From positions 113,125,431 to 113,189,430 of the forward strand of contig CM053146.1 in NCBI GenBank assembly GCA_028571685.1: 64,000 nucleotides of DNA, written 5' to 3'. Below are positions 51,703 through 62,733 of this stretch, in pieces (positions within the stretch are counted from its first letter, which is position 1; the number at the start of each line of letters is the position of its first letter). The stretch comes from Heterohyrax brucei. Its lineage: Eukaryota; Chordata; Mammalia; Hyracoidea; Procaviidae. The notes beneath the pieces are model-generated. The model worked only from the letters and a program-made list of their open reading frames with translations, was not told the origin of the DNA and ran no database searches. Position numbers and translations under genes: made by a program.

Positions 51703-54442
51703 TGGCAGAGATGGGGACAGACATGTACACTGAGAGATGATGTCAGAGTGGGATGTAAGATATAGATCATAAAGAGTTTCAAACACGTTTTTAAGGAGTT
51801 TGGACATTATCTCATTGACAGTGGGGGACCACAGAAGGATCTGGAGGCATAGCGTGCTAGAATGAAGTTTAAGAATATCACTCAGTTTGTAATACGGAGA
51901 GAAGGTGGAGATGGGGTGCAGGAACAGAAATCAGTTCAAAATATCTAGGGCCTGAAGTAAAGAAATGGTCAGCAGTTCTTTGCAAAGTTAGTGACAACCA
52001 GTTTCAGTTGCTGCCACTGGGCAGTCCCCAGGAGGCACAATACTGGGAACAATTTGCCTATTGCCTCTTCTTCGGAGTCATTCCTCTTATCAACCTCAGG
52101 AATCAAATTTCAGAGAAACCAGCCCAGATGATGAGTGTTAATGTTACAAGAAAATCTGGTCGGGAGAGGAGATGACACTAGGGGAGGAGAAGCAGAGAGA
52201 AAAGAGAAAAGGCGTATGGATGTGTAAATCTTAGAAGACGAGAATCACCGAGAGGTCATTTTTAGTTTGCAAAAGTATTTTGCAAGAATTTATTTAGGAA
52301 AACCACCCAGAATTTCAAGCTGGATCTCTTCTTTAGTGACTAATTTATTTCTGAATGCATTTTTAAACAGCTTATTATGAAAATAAATGAATTATCTCAT
52401 AGTGATCTCATGTACGTGGATCATGCCAAAGAGGTTAAGGTTATTCAGCCTCATGAAGAAATTTCCTCAGTGTTCTGTGGTTTGACAATGTGCAATCTGA
52501 GGAGGAGCCAGGGCCTAACCTCGTCACGTCTCAGAGGGGTTCAGATTTGCTGAGAAGGGACTGGAAAATATGCATGCTCTGGGCCAGTGGAGAAGGCTAA
52601 GACTAGTAGCCAGGCTACCAAATCCCTTTCTCCTGGCCGGAACATGTGGGCAGATGTGAGAAATGAGAGGAATGCTAAGATCACGCCGTTTCCTAGTGAC
52701 AACGCCAATGAAACTTGTAGCCATAGGGACACAACAGTCCTAAAAAAAACCTGAGTCAACTGTACATCTTTTTCTTTTGACAAAAAAATCGACTTTTTAC
52801 TAAAAAGTAACGTTTTATAATTACTTTCGTTTCCCATTTGTCCATTTGATTAAGGAAACCTTGATGAGAGATTTCAAAGTCTTGATAACTCTAATGCACG
52901 GGCAAAGGTTTTAGAAGTTTAAAAAAAAAAAGAGAGAGAAAGAATTATATCGTGATTCTAGGAGAGAGGAAACCAAGAAAACAGGAACTAATAACAAAGA
53001 AAGAGATGGCTTTAGAAGTTTCTTGCCTTGGCATCAAAATGAAGTCTGAGCCATGGGTGAATACAGTGCTGGAGCTAATAAGGACGGTGCAGATTAGAGA
53101 TAAGAAGGAATTGCTTTAAGAATTCATGATTATTTTATCCCCCCGTAGACTCACAGACTTTATTTATTTTATTACTATTATTCAATTTTTAATTTTATTT
53201 TGTTTTCAGTGAAAGTTGTCATGACTCAGATTTCTCAAGAGTGGGGATAGGATAGAAGAGCCTGAGGTGAGCCCTAGAAGTATATGGCTAGATCCTGTTT
53301 CTATTTAAAAATTTGCCATGTTGTTCATCATGGATTTGTTTTCATTAATTTTTTATATTTAAAATATTGCATTAAGTTCTGTTTATTTTAATGTCTGAGG
53401 TTCTTGGAATCCCACTGTACTACATATCTGAGGCAAGTGTGTCTCTTGCTTCGCCTTTGTGCCTGTCTTGCTAAGCAGAGACCTTTATAAATAAGGACAA
53501 ATTTCATAGTAAACATTAAATATTCTGTCTGCATTTCGAGACCTACTTGAGAAGTAATGGTCCAGAGGTCTCAGGGCTCTGGTTACGTCATCTCCCTAGG
53601 CCCGGATGTATGGATTTGGACATTGCACTGTCTAGGGAAGAACAATACAACTTTGTGCTTGACTTCCCTGACTGTTTTGAAGGTTTTCTCTTTGTCATGG
53701 GTCTTTAGCAACTTGATTACGATGTGTCTTACATAGTTTTCCTCTTGTTTCTTGGGCTTGGGTTTAGTTGAACTTTTTGGATTTGGGGGTTTATACTTTT
53801 CATCAAACTGAGAAAAATGTAAACCATTATTTCTTCAAAGACTTTTTTCCCCTCTTCTTTCCTTCAAAGGCTACAATATTGTTTTTTTAGTTGTGCTTTA
53901 GATGAAGGTTTTCAGAGCAAATTAGCTGCTCATCAAACAGTTAATATATAGTTTTGCGACACAAGTTGCCAACTCTGCCTATCAGCACTGTACTCTACTT
54001 CATTTTGAGTTTCCTGTTTCCCTTCATCCAGCTTTCCTACCCCCTCTTGCTTTCTTGTTCTTGCCCCTAGGCTGATGTGTTCATTTAGTTAAGCTCTGGG
54101 CACTGAGGTTTGTTTTATGAGCCTGTCTAATCTTTGGCTGAAGGGAACCTCAGGAGTGTCCTCAGTACTGAATTAAAAGGGTATCCAGGGGCCATATGCT
54201 AGGAGGGGTTTTTCCAGTATCTGTCAGACCAGTAAGTCTGGCCTTTTTTCTTTTCTTTTTTTTTCTGAGGGACTCCAGTGTTTTGACTACATTCATATTA
54301 ATACAACTTGAAGCTGGTCCACAGTTCACTGATGCTCCGTTTTGTATATTTATTTATTTATTGAGTCTCTTCTTTTAGCGGTTTCATTACAGATGTTTTC
54401 TATTTCTACTTCCTAGTCTCACTAATGAGATTCTATTCAGTG

Positions 54443-54600
54443 TATCTAGTGTCTTAATGGTTAAGTGCTATGGCTGCTAACCAAAAGGTTGGCAGTTCAC
54501 ATCCACCAGGCACTCCTTAGAAACTCCATGTGGCAGTCCTACCCTGTCCTATAGTGTCACTGAGTCAGAATCAACTTGGCAGCAATGTTTTATTTAGTTA
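54443..54600 (+). mobile_element. AfroSINE, short form
   Basis: Sense: GTCTTAATGGTTAAGTGCTA, TGCTAACCAAAAGGTTGGCA, TCACATCCACCAGGCACTCC, TCCTATAGTGTCACTGAGTC. Inserted in L1 sequence. Confidence 0.93.
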
Positions 54601-55027
54601 TTTTTGGTTTACCCTTTGTTAATCCCATCCACTGTATTTTTCCCTCAGACATTGTAGTTTTCATCTCTAGCAATTCTAAATTCCAAGAAGTATATCTCAT
54701 GTCTCTTCCTAACATGTTGAATCTTTCCTTTCCCTTCTTGAACATACGAAACACAATTTTAATAACTTTAATTGTCCCTGTCTGTGAATTCTAACGTGTC
54801 TGTCACTTGTAGGTCTGTTTCTGCTGATTGATTTTTTTCTCTGCCTTATGGGTTATATCTTCCTCTGTCTTTATATGTCAGATGTTGTGGATTGACTGTC
54901 ATTATGACTTACTTCGGTGACTGCTAGTTGTTTCTATAGTCTTAGAAATATTCTTGAAGTTTGTTCTGGGATGTTTAAGTTTCTTGGAAATAGCTCGAGT
55001 TTTTTAAGACCTGCTTTTAAACTTTAC

Positions 55028-55185
55028 TAGGTGATAGCCCTGGTGGCGCAGTAGTTAAGAGCTAGGATGATAACAGGTTGATATTTCTAACATACCGGTC
55101 CTTCGTTGGAGATCCTACTGTGTCCTGTAGAGTCACTATGAGTTGAAATTGACTTTCTGGCAATGGGTTTGATTTGGTTTTAGGG
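55028..55185 (+). mobile_element. AfroSINE, short form, diverged centre
   Basis: Sense: AGCCCTGGTGGCGCAGTAGT, TAAGAGCTAGGATGATAAC, TGTCCTGTAGAGTCACTATG, TTTCTGGCAATGGGTTTGAT. The B-box region is badly decayed. Confidence 0.88.
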
Positions 55186-55560
55186 AAGACCAAGTTAGCC
55201 TTTAGTGTAGGGTTTGTTTTCATTCACTACTGATTCCTCTACCCAGTGTGCATGAAATATAAGGTTTTTCACTCCAGCTGGTGGGAACAGAAACTACTTC
55301 TGTGTGGACAACAAGTATTATTCTCTCTAGTCTTTTCCTTGGCCTCGGGTATTTTCCTTACACGTGTACACTGATCATTTCCTAGCTGAAGACTCAAGGC
55401 CACCCTCTCAGATCTCCAGAGCTCTCTCTCCATGCAGCTTTCTGCTTTAAGATAGTCTGCCTTGAGAGCTACAGCAGCCTTGGCCCTGGTCTCCCATCTC
55501 CCTTTCATCTCAGGAAGAATGTATGTTCTGCCTAGGATTCTCCTTCTCCCCTTGTGTCTT

Positions 55561-56356
55561 GGAAACGTTTTTACACAGAAAACTGGAGTAATCACAGAGC
55601 TTGTTTCAGTTATTTTTCCTCTCTCATGGATCACTGTCTTCTGCTGCCTGATGTCCAATGTCTAAAAATTATACTTTCATATATTTTGCCCGTTTATATA
55701 TATATTTATTTATTTTTCCTAAGAGGGAGAGTCAGTTAAGTTCCTGCTACTCTGCTTTGCCTGAAGTGAAAGTCTACAATTTTATGACTTTTAAATGTGA
55801 CTGGCGAGTAGCATACTTGGGGAACAGAGTAAATTGCATGTTGAATGATCAAGTAAAGCTTTCTTCATGGTTTAAGATGCCCTAGTAAAATTTTTGCCAT
55901 TTTAAGCATCAAAATGTAACTGACAAAACTATTTACATGCAGTTTTCACATACTTAGGTGAGCCAGCCAAGTGAGGAAGTGTCAATTAATTAATGAAGGA
56001 AACAGCAGGATGACAAAGCCAATTAGGAAGCAGAGGTGAAGAGAAGGTTTATGACTTATCAGAAGAAAGAGACAGAGAGGGAAGTAGAATGGAGGGGGAA
56101 AGGAGAAGGGGACTGAATGAATGGAAAAAAATGAGATAAGATTGCTGAATTTTATACAAAAATTATATGCAAAATTGTTTAACATGCCACATAGCAATAA
56201 AATCATAACTTTATGATGACATTTTCAGTTGAACAGAATTTTTGTTTTATCACTGCTATAAAAAAATTTAGAAACTTAACTCATTTACATTATTTTAATT
56301 TTTCCCAATATCTAAATTTTACAGACTTATACAAATGTCTAGACGTTAAAAATCTA
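55561..56356. other. Unassigned sequence
   Basis: No element recognised. An AT microsatellite lies at about 55694-55715 and a purine-rich patch at 56020-56130. Short opposite-strand frames have no motif. Confidence 0.4.
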
Positions 56357-56515
56357 GAAACCAAACCCATTGCCATCAAATCGATTCTGACTTGTAGCGA
56401 CCTTATAGAACAGAGTAGAACTGCCCCATAGAGTTTCCAAGGAGTAGTTGGTGGATTTAAACTGCTGACCTTTTGGTTAGCAGCTGTAGCACTTAATCTC
56501 TACCCCACCAGGGTT
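56357..56515 (-). mobile_element. AfroSINE, short form
   Basis: Inverted: AAACCAAACCCATTGCCATC, AAATCGATTCTGACTTGTAG, TAGAACAGAGTAGAACTGCC, TTTTGGTTAGCAGCTGTAGC, CCCCACCAGGGTTAA. Among the least diverged copies. Confidence 0.94.
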
Positions 56516-56784
56516 AAATAATAGTGAATAGCAACTGAAGTAAGTTACTTTCCCCTAGACAGCCAATGACCCTTGTGTGGGCTTAAAACAGTGTTTTCTT
56601 AAGACATTGAATAGATGCATAGCCTTCTTTTTACCTTATTCCAAGTCTGGATAACTTGTCTTAACTCAAGAATTATCTACAAACATCAGTCAGAAGTTCA
56701 CGAGATCTGTTATTCTTTAACTAGCTACTCTAGACCTACCTTTTCTCTTTCAATGAGAAGAATAAACTAGAGCAATGCTTGATG

Positions 56785-56990
56785 AGGGTGGTTATATCAT
56801 CTGAGTGAACTTTAAAAAAATACCAATGTCAGTGTCTCTTACGAGACCCACTAAATCAGGCTGCCTGAGGGTAAAGCCTGGGCATCTCTATTATTTATTT
56901 ATTTACAAAAGCTCCCTTGTTATTCTGATGTGCGGCCAAGTTGAAAATTGCACATCTAGACTGGTTTGCTCAGACCCTTTTCAAGGATAA
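56785..56990 (+). mobile_element. MER5A-type hAT-Charlie element
   Basis: Landmarks in order: TGAGTGAACTTT, ACGAGACCCACTAAATCAGG, GGGTAAAGCCTGGGCATCTC, AAAGCTCCCTTGTTATTCTG, ATGTGCGGCCAAGTTGA. This is a non-autonomous hAT transposon, non-coding; the small frame at 56805-56990 is a by-product. Confidence 0.85.
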
Positions 56991-57634
56991 TGTTCTCTGA
57001 TTCTATAGCTTGAAATGCAGGCAAATCACTTTTACACTGGAGAAAGCGGACGTGAATACAAGCTTTGCCAACCTCCCTGCATTACCAGTGATTTGGAAAT
57101 AATTCAGGGCTGCCAGCATTCATTTCACAGTGTGGAAGCAGTGGGAAAGGCCAGGGGAGGGAAAGCTGAATGACTGCTCTTTGTGTTCCAATTAGATATA
57201 GTCAGTTTGGTTGCTAGAAAGAGATAGAAATGCCAGTAATCAATGCAATTAGAAAAAAGAAAAAAGAGAGGAAAAAAATATCAAAATTCATTTTGTTGAG
57301 CCCATCCACACCCTGTGTTCTTTCACATAGTTGTTATTGAAAATTACTATTTATGATTAAGACTATGCATCGCTAACTTAAATTCATGACCAATATGGAA
57401 AGGAAATACTGCAACAAATATAGCCTTTAAGACCATTTCAAATAACAAATTTCCCTTTCAGATTCTATTCCTTCATGCTTGTCATTACTGAAAATTGTCT
57501 TTGTAAATTTTTTTGTTTATGTTTTTAAATTGAAAAGCATTTTTCAAAGCCAGAGCTGTTGGAACTCTTCATGTTTCAACTGTACTTATGAGAAACTGAT
57601 AATAATACCATTTAAAAAGTAAAAAATGAAAAGT
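56991..57634. other. Unassigned sequence
   Basis: No repeat recognised. 57000-57245 has balanced composition without repeat hallmarks and could be a conserved non-coding segment, which only alignment could tell. Confidence 0.35.
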
Positions 57635-57860
57635 TGCTTAACTTGAGAAAAATTCTTTTACTTAATCAGACGTGAATGTTAAATTTTTTTCAACTAAGTT
57701 TTGGGGATCTTCTCAATGGTCATATGATGTCTTTTCTTTGATCTGTTGATATAGTGAGTTATGTTAATAGATTCACAGATATTACATTATCTTTGCATTT
57801 ATGGTATAAACCCTACTTGACCAGGAAGAATTAGTCTTTTAATACTCAGTTTGATCCAAT
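57635..57860 (-). mobile_element. Old L1 ORF2 fragment, antisense
   Basis: CTCAATGGTCATATGATGTC, TTGATCTGTTGATATAGTGA, GTTAATAGATTCACAGATAT and TATGGTATAAACCCTACTTG match the complement of the ORF2 RT region (same area as 21900-22040 in the intact L1). Confidence 0.82.
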
Positions 57861-58118
57861 CTGTTTATTCCCTTACACTCTTAATAACAATAATTTCCTT
57901 CCTAGAGAGACAACTCTAACAGGTTAGAAAACTGAGATAGAGAGGTGGTAAATGATTCATGTATTAGCTAGGAACATATGGGAAACAACTGACAAAGCTG
58001 ATACTTAAATGTTTGGCTCATAATTTCCAGACCAATGATTTCTTTTTTTCTCTATCATGTTCCAAGATACTTGTGTTTTCATCAAGCAAATATCTGAATC
58101 ACAAAACATTTTAGATAA

Positions 58119-58280
58119 CCTGTTGCTGTTGAGTCAATTCTGACTGATACTGACCTGACAGGACAGAGTAGAACTGCTTCACAGAGTTTCCAAGGAGCAG
58201 CTAGTGCTAACGGATTCGAACTTCCAACCTTTCGATTAGCAGTCTTTCAATTAGCTGCTGATTGCTGACCACGGCTCTAA
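58119..58280 (-). mobile_element. AfroSINE, short form
   Basis: Inverted: AACCTGTTGCTGTTGAGTCA, GACAGGACAGAGTAGAACTG, TTTCCAAGGAGCAGCTAGTG, GGATTCGAACTTCCAACCTT. The head has an internal repeat (GATTAGCAGTCTTTCAATTAGC), an extra 20 bp. Confidence 0.9.
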
Positions 58281-58782
58281 ACAGCCTTACACTATTTCAC
58301 TTAATCTAACAGTAACATCTTGAAAACTTAAGATTTTCTGTTTCAGTTAGAATATCAGTGGCATTTAATAAACCAATTCTTAGTAATCTTCTCTTCTCCA
58401 CAGTGACTGCTCTCCTAAAGACATTCAACAATCACGGGTTTGGAGACCAGTGAAAGGTGGAAACAGGGGCCTATTTATGGAAAACAGTGCCTAGGACCAC
58501 TACAGTTAAACTGCTGAACAAGCTCTCACAGCGGGCAATGGAAACCGTGATGGCCAATAGAAACTGCTCGTTGACGCCGTGCCTCAAGCGAACCCTAAAG
58601 CATGTGTCTTACCTCATACATAGGCATCTGGGTGGAAGTGTGAGGAGGTGAGAATACGAGAAAAATGTGGTTAAGCCATTAGCTGAGGTGGAGAATCCAT
58701 GAGGAGGAGCAGATTTGAGGGTGAGTCTGGCAGTAATCGGCTTACAGGGGCCTGGACACACCGTTTGAATTGCCAAGTGTGA
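58281..58782. other. Unassigned sequence
   Basis: No element recognised. The frame at 58457-58651 has no known motif. Confidence 0.4.
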
Positions 58783-58950
58783 AACCTAAAAAAATCCACT
58801 GCTATCTAGTCAATTCCAACTCATAGTTATCCTATGGACAGAGTAGAACTGCCCCATAGAGTTTCCAAGGAGTACCTGGCAAATTTTTTTGAACTGCCAA
58901 CTTTTGGTTAGCAGCCGTGGCAGTTAACCACTACACCACTAGGGTTTCCA
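58783..58950 (-). mobile_element. AfroSINE, short form
   Basis: Inverted: AAAAAATCCACTGCTATCTA, GTCAATTCCAACTCATAGTT, GGACAGAGTAGAACTGCCCC, GGTTAGCAGCCGTGGCAGTT, ACCACTACACCACTAGGGTT. Head and tail both present. Confidence 0.93.
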
Positions 58951-59534
58951 GACAAAGTGGTTGAAAATGCAGTTCTAGAACTCCGGAGAGAGCTTGTGGC
59001 TGGGAATGCACGTTTGACAGCTATGGCATATTAGGTGGTTCCAGTCAACGTCTTGGGAATGGATGAATATACCCAGGGAAAGCGCGCAGCAAAGAGAGAA
59101 CATGAAACACCAACATTTCTACAGATTGAGGAAGAGAAACCAAGAATCCAGAAAGAAGAGTCTGGGAGTGAAGAAGAAAATTAGGACAGGGCCGTGTCCT
59201 GAATACCAAGGGAAGCGAGAGATCTTCTCCTGTTCCTACAAGCAACCTGCTCTTCTCACAGCCTCACCTCAGCACGTGCCTCACCATCACCCCCTACTTA
59301 AGTCAGCAAATGAGTATTGTCCTTGAGGACCCATTGTGAACATCAGTGCAATGTATTTCACTTTTGTTTTGAAGCTAGCCGCACATACAGCACTTCTTCC
59401 TCTGGCCCTGTCCACCAAGAGCTAAGTCAGACATCGCAAGTACTGCGGACGGCCGAGTCTGCTCAAGACTTCAGCCACCACATGCAAATTGGGAGGCCCA
59501 GGTCTGCCCTTCACTTTTGACCTGCTGACTTGCT
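58951..59534. other. Unassigned sequence
   Basis: Slightly more G+C than average. Open frames on both strands at 59045-59326 overlap and show no motif. Confidence 0.4.
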
Positions 59535-60340
59535 CTACTCCATTGGGTTTGGTGATTCGACAGAATAACTCAGAACGGATGGAAAACGTTTATGATAAGA
59601 TTTTTATTAGAAGAAAAAGGATACAAATGAAGAGATGCGTGGGATGAGTTCTGGGAGAGCTCCTAGCGTGGAGCTTCCATGTCTCAAAAAGGGATGCATT
59701 ATCCTATAATGTATATGCATGTCTTTTACTAGCCAGGAAGCCCACTGAGTGCCTATGGCCAGAGCCTTTACTGGGTCTCATCATGCATTTTGCATGTAAA
59801 AACTGGACAGTGAATCAGGAAGACAGAAGAACAGATGCTTTTGAATGGTGGGGGTAGAGAGGAATATTGAATGTACCATGGACTGCCAAAAGACGAAACA
59901 GATCTGTTTGGGGAAGAAGGACAACCAGAGTTCTCCTTGGAACCAAACATGGTGAGACTGCGTCTCACATTCTTGGGACATGTTGTCAGGAGGGATCAGT
60001 CCCTGGAGAAGGACATCATGCCTGGTAGAGTCGAGGGTCAGCAGAAAAAGAGGAAGACCCTCAACAAAATGGATTGACACAGTGGCTGCAACGATGGGCT
60101 TCAACACAAAAATGATCACGGCCATGGCGCAAGACCAGGCAATGTTTCCTTCTGCTGTGCATAGTCAGAACCAGCTGGTAGTACCTAATAAGAACAACAA
60201 TTGATTGAATCATGTTTCCTTCCGCAAAGGTGAACTTGCCCAGCCCTCTCTCAAGAGGTACCTCATTAGTGTAAATGCTCAGGCGTGGTCTGGAGGCCTC
60301 ATCAAAGATACTTCAGTAACTGGGGAGATACCAAGGTTTC
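59535..60340 (-). mobile_element. LTR remnant, antisense, split by an RTE fragment
   Basis: Left part: TTCGACAGAATAACTCAGAA, AAGATTTTTATTAGAAG (inverted polyadenylation region), TTACTAGCCAGGAAGCCCAC, GGCCAGAGCCTTTACTGGG. Right part after the RTE: GATTGATTGAATCATGTTTC, GAGGTACCTCATTAGTGTAA. The same order occurs uninterrupted at 42640-43050, which proves the RTE fragment was inserted later. Confidence 0.72.
59785..60203 (+). mobile_element. AfroRTE LINE fragment, 3' end, inside an LTR
   Basis: Sense RTE terminal 420 bp. The frame at 59871-60077 still shows EFSLEPNMVRLRLTFLGHV, RDQSLEKDIMPGRVEGQQ, the C-terminal RTE block. Ends GTACCTAATAAGAACAACAA. One of the best preserved RTE pieces here. 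Confidence 0.92.
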
Positions 60341-60654
60341 AAATTTTTCTCTCAGGGACCATGGAAACTTAATTTTTCTGGGTAAAGTTAAATTCTTTAC
60401 CCCATACCTCCTCTCTCATCTCCTATCCAATTTATAAGAAAGTCCTAGCAATTCAACTCCTAATTATGTCTGAATCTGTTTACTTCTTTCCTCAAATGAT
60501 ACTCTGATGTCTCCCCAGGATGACTGCCAGGGGTCTGCCTGTTTCTGAGCGTGTCTCCCAACTAACCAAATTGTTCTTTACCCCAACTCTGTGAACTATT
60601 CTTTAGCCCAACTGCCTAAATGTTTCTTCACCTATCAGGTGAGTGCTTTTTTTG
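60341..60654. other. Unassigned sequence
   Basis: No element or gene recognised. Confidence 0.4.
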
Positions 60655-60809
60655 AAAATATAAAAGAGATCATGTCATCACCCTGCTTAAAATCCTCTCA
60701 TGGTTTCTCATTTGACTAAAACTCTTTTTTTAACTACAGTCTAAACAGACCCACATCTGGCCCCTCCCGGTTCTCTGACCTCATCCTATACTATTCTCCC
60801 CTTGTTCAC
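60655..60809 (+). mobile_element. L2 LINE, 3' region, left part
   Basis: GATCATGTCATCACCCTGCT, TAAAATCCTCTCATGGTTTC, CTACAGTCTAAACAGACCCA, CATCTGGCCCCTCCCGGTTC, TATTCTCCCCTTGTTCAC: the L2 ORF2 end in the expected order. Interrupted by an LTR at 60810 and resumed at 61329. Confidence 0.88.
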
Positions 60810-61328
60810 TGTCATTGACTAAATTGTGCCTACCTGAAATGTGTGTCAACTTGACTGGGTCAGGATTCTCAGTGATTTGATAGTTATGTAATTACGTAAT
60901 CATCCTGAGATGTGATCGTATGTGATTAGCCAGTGAATTGGCAGGGGATTAGGGCTGGATGCAGCACCCTTACTCTGGTCACTGTGGATCTAATATAAGG
61001 ATAATTTCTTGAAGGTACAGCCTGTATCACTTTGTATCTTATAAGAGATAAAAGTAGAGAGGAACAGACAGGGTGACACAGGGATCTCCTACCACCAAGA
61101 AAGAAGAGCTGGGAGCAAAGTGCATCCTCTGGACTCACAGCCCCTGTGCTGAGAAACTCCTAGACCCAAGGGAAGATTGATGACAAGGACCATCCTCCAG
61201 AGCCCTCAGAAAAAGAGAATCTTTCTCTAGAGCCCACGCTCTGAATTCTAGCTTCTAGTCTCTTAAATGGTGAGACCATAAATCTTCATTTGTTAAAGCC
61301 ATCCATTCGTGGTATCTCTATTAAGACA
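60810..61328 (+). mobile_element. MaLR-type solo LTR inserted in L2
   Basis: Starts TGTCATTGACTAAATTGTGC, like the LTR at 3415, and ends CTCTATTAAGACA. The flanking five bases are TTCAC (60805-60809) and CTCAC (61329-61333), 4 of 5 identical, as expected of an ERVL-type target duplication. Internal blocks: TGTATCTTATAAGAGATAAA, TGACAAGGACCATCCTCC, ATTTGTTAAAGCCATCCATT. Confidence 0.85.
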
Positions 61329-61680
61329 CTCACTGAATCCAGCCACAATGACTTCCTCTTTTTTGAATATACCAGGCACGTTTGCTCTCAGGGCCTTTAA
61401 TGCTCTTCTCTCCCACTGCCTAGACCGCCTTCCCCTAGACCTTGGCAAGGCTGTCTCCTTCCTTCAATTGGGCCTCAGCTTAAATATCACCTCCTGAGAG
61501 ATTCTTTTGTCTAATTAGCAGACGCCCACTCCCAGTTGCTGTCACACCACATGGTTTCGTTTTCTTCATAGCGTTCATCACTAACTGAAATTACATTGTT
61601 AATTTTTTTTTTTTACTTGCCTATTTATTATTTGTCTCTGGAAGCTCCACAGAACAGGAACCTTGTCTGTTTTAGATGCT
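61329..61680 (+). mobile_element. L2 LINE, 3' region, right part
   Basis: Resumes with TTGCTCTCAGGGCCTTTAAT, CACTGCCTAGACCGCCTTCC, CTCAGCTTAAATATCACCTC, TTCTTCATAGCGTTCATCAC and AAGCTCCACAGAACAGGAAC. Together with 60655-60809 this is the classic L2 3' end. The frame 61309-61497 crosses the LTR/L2 junction and is not a gene. Confidence 0.9.
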
Positions 61681-61939
61681 GAGTCGGCCAATGCTCTAGG
61701 CGGTATCTCTTGTTACCATAGACACCAGCAGCTTTTCACTGTAAGAGTCTGCAACTTTTTGTCGGAGGCTTTCTCTAGCAAGCTCGGTCCCTGTGTGAAG
61801 CAGGCTGGAGGTGCCTGGGAGGTGATGCCAGGTGAGAGGTGGTGGTTGAATGCCCCAGCTTCCTCAGGGGAAAATGCTGATGTTTGCTTTTCATAGTCTT
61901 TGAGAGGTCCCCAGCAGGAATGAACTAGGTTATGTTATT

Positions 61940-62100
61940 GTGTTGTTGAGTGCTGGCAAGCAGAATTTCCACTCATAGTGGCCTCCTGTGACAGAGCAGA
62001 ACTGCCTGTTAAGGTGTTCTAGACTGTAAACTTCCTGGAAATAAACCACCAGGTCTTTCTTCTGTAAAGTGCTCGGTGGGTTAGAACTGGCTAAATCAAT
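61940..62100 (-). mobile_element. AfroSINE, long form, diverged
   Basis: Inverted: TTGTTGAGTGCTGGCAAGCA, CTCCTGTGACAGAGCAGAAC, AGACTGTAAACTTCCTGGAA, ATAAACCACCAGGTCTTTCT, CGGTGGGTTAGAACTGG. The tRNA-like head is missing. Confidence 0.78.
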
Positions 62101-62136
62101 CATTGCACCAATAACGTTCCTAGGCTAACTTTAAAC

Positions 62137-62505
62137 ACCTATTGTTGTGGAGTTCATTCTGACTCACAGTGACCATATTTCATAGAGTAGAGCTTCCTCA
62201 TGAGGTTTAGAAGGCTGTAATTGTTATGGGTATCCTTGGTGGCACAGTGGCGACTAACCAAATAGGTTGATAGTTCAAATCCCCCAGTTGCTTGTTGGAA
62301 ACCCTATTTGGGGGGGTGGAAGGGCATTTCTATTCGGTCGTGTAGGTTTGCTATGAGTCAAAATCCATTTGCTGCAGCAGATTTGGCTTGGATTTAGAAC
62401 CCTCATAGAAGCAGACTGGCAAAACTTTCTCCTGCAGAGTGACTAGTGACTTTATACTACCGACCTTTTGTTTAGTGGCCAAGCTCTTAACCACCTGTGG
62501 TGACT
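62137..62505 (-). mobile_element. AfroSINE, long form, host of a younger SINE
   Basis: Left part: TATTGTTGTGGAGTTCATTC, TGACTCACAGTGACCATATT, GGCTGTAATTG. Right part after the inserted SINE: GAACCCTCATAGAAGCAGAC, TGGCAAAACTTTCTCCTGCA, GTGGCCAAGCTCTTAACCAC. The two parts join into one long-form copy. Confidence 0.85.
62227..62396 (+). mobile_element. AfroSINE, short form, nested
   Basis: Sense: GTATCCTTGGTGGCACAGTG, GTTCAAATCCCCCAGTTGCT, GGTTTGCTATGAGTCAAAAT, with a G-run (62308-62316) in the body. It inserted into the middle block of the surrounding long-form SINE. Confidence 0.88.
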
Positions 62506-62520
62506 TCTAGGTTAACTCTA

Positions 62521-62733
62521 CCAAAAAACCAAACCTGTTGCTATCAGGACAGTTTTGACTCTATCTACATCATAGGACAGAGTGGAAATACCCCCACAGG
62601 GGTTCCAAAGCTGTAAATCTTTACAGGAGCAGATGGCCTTATCCTTTTCCAGTTAAAGATGCTGGTGGGCTTGAACCCTTGACCTTTTGGTTAGCAGCCA
62701 AGCACTTAATGACTACATCACTAGGGCTCTTAG
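62521..62733 (-). mobile_element. AfroSINE, long form
   Basis: Inverted: AAAAAACCAAACCTGTTGCT, TCATAGGACAGAGTGGAAAT, GCTGTAAATCTTTACAGGAG, CAGATGGCCTTATCC, TTTTGGTTAGCAGCCAAGCA. A complete long form, and a good reference for the about 48 bp missing from short forms. Confidence 0.93.

Larger units (their letters stand above)
49856..53639. other. Long unassigned stretch
   Basis: Few recognisable repeats: an RTE-tail-like scrap at 49868-49925, a TG microsatellite at 51676-51702, and an old repeat-like segment at about 51775-51960 (TTTGGACATTATCTCATTGA, ATCTGGAGGCATAGC). No gene was recognised. Open frames reach 105 codons (50396-50713, minus). Confidence 0.4.
53640..55560 (-). mobile_element. 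Old L1 remnants, antisense, with two SINEs
   Basis: 53650-53890 reads as the ORF1 region in complement (TTGATTACGATGTGTCTTAC, GGGCTTGGGTTTAGTTGAAC). 53890-54275 is an L1 3' UTR-type block (CTTGCCCCTAGGCTGATGTG, TGTTTTATGAGCCTGTCTAA, AGTAAGTCTGGCC) that corresponds to 1460-1560, so a second L1 3' end is embedded. 54350-55560 again resembles an L1 5' part (TCTGTTTCTGCTGATTGAT, TATGGGTTATATCTTCC). SINEs at 54443 and 55028 interrupt it. No open frame is meaningful. Confidence 0.7.

Noticed and set aside
55269..55658. 129-codon minus-strand frame
   Set aside because: Lies in the 5' part of an old L1; no known domain.
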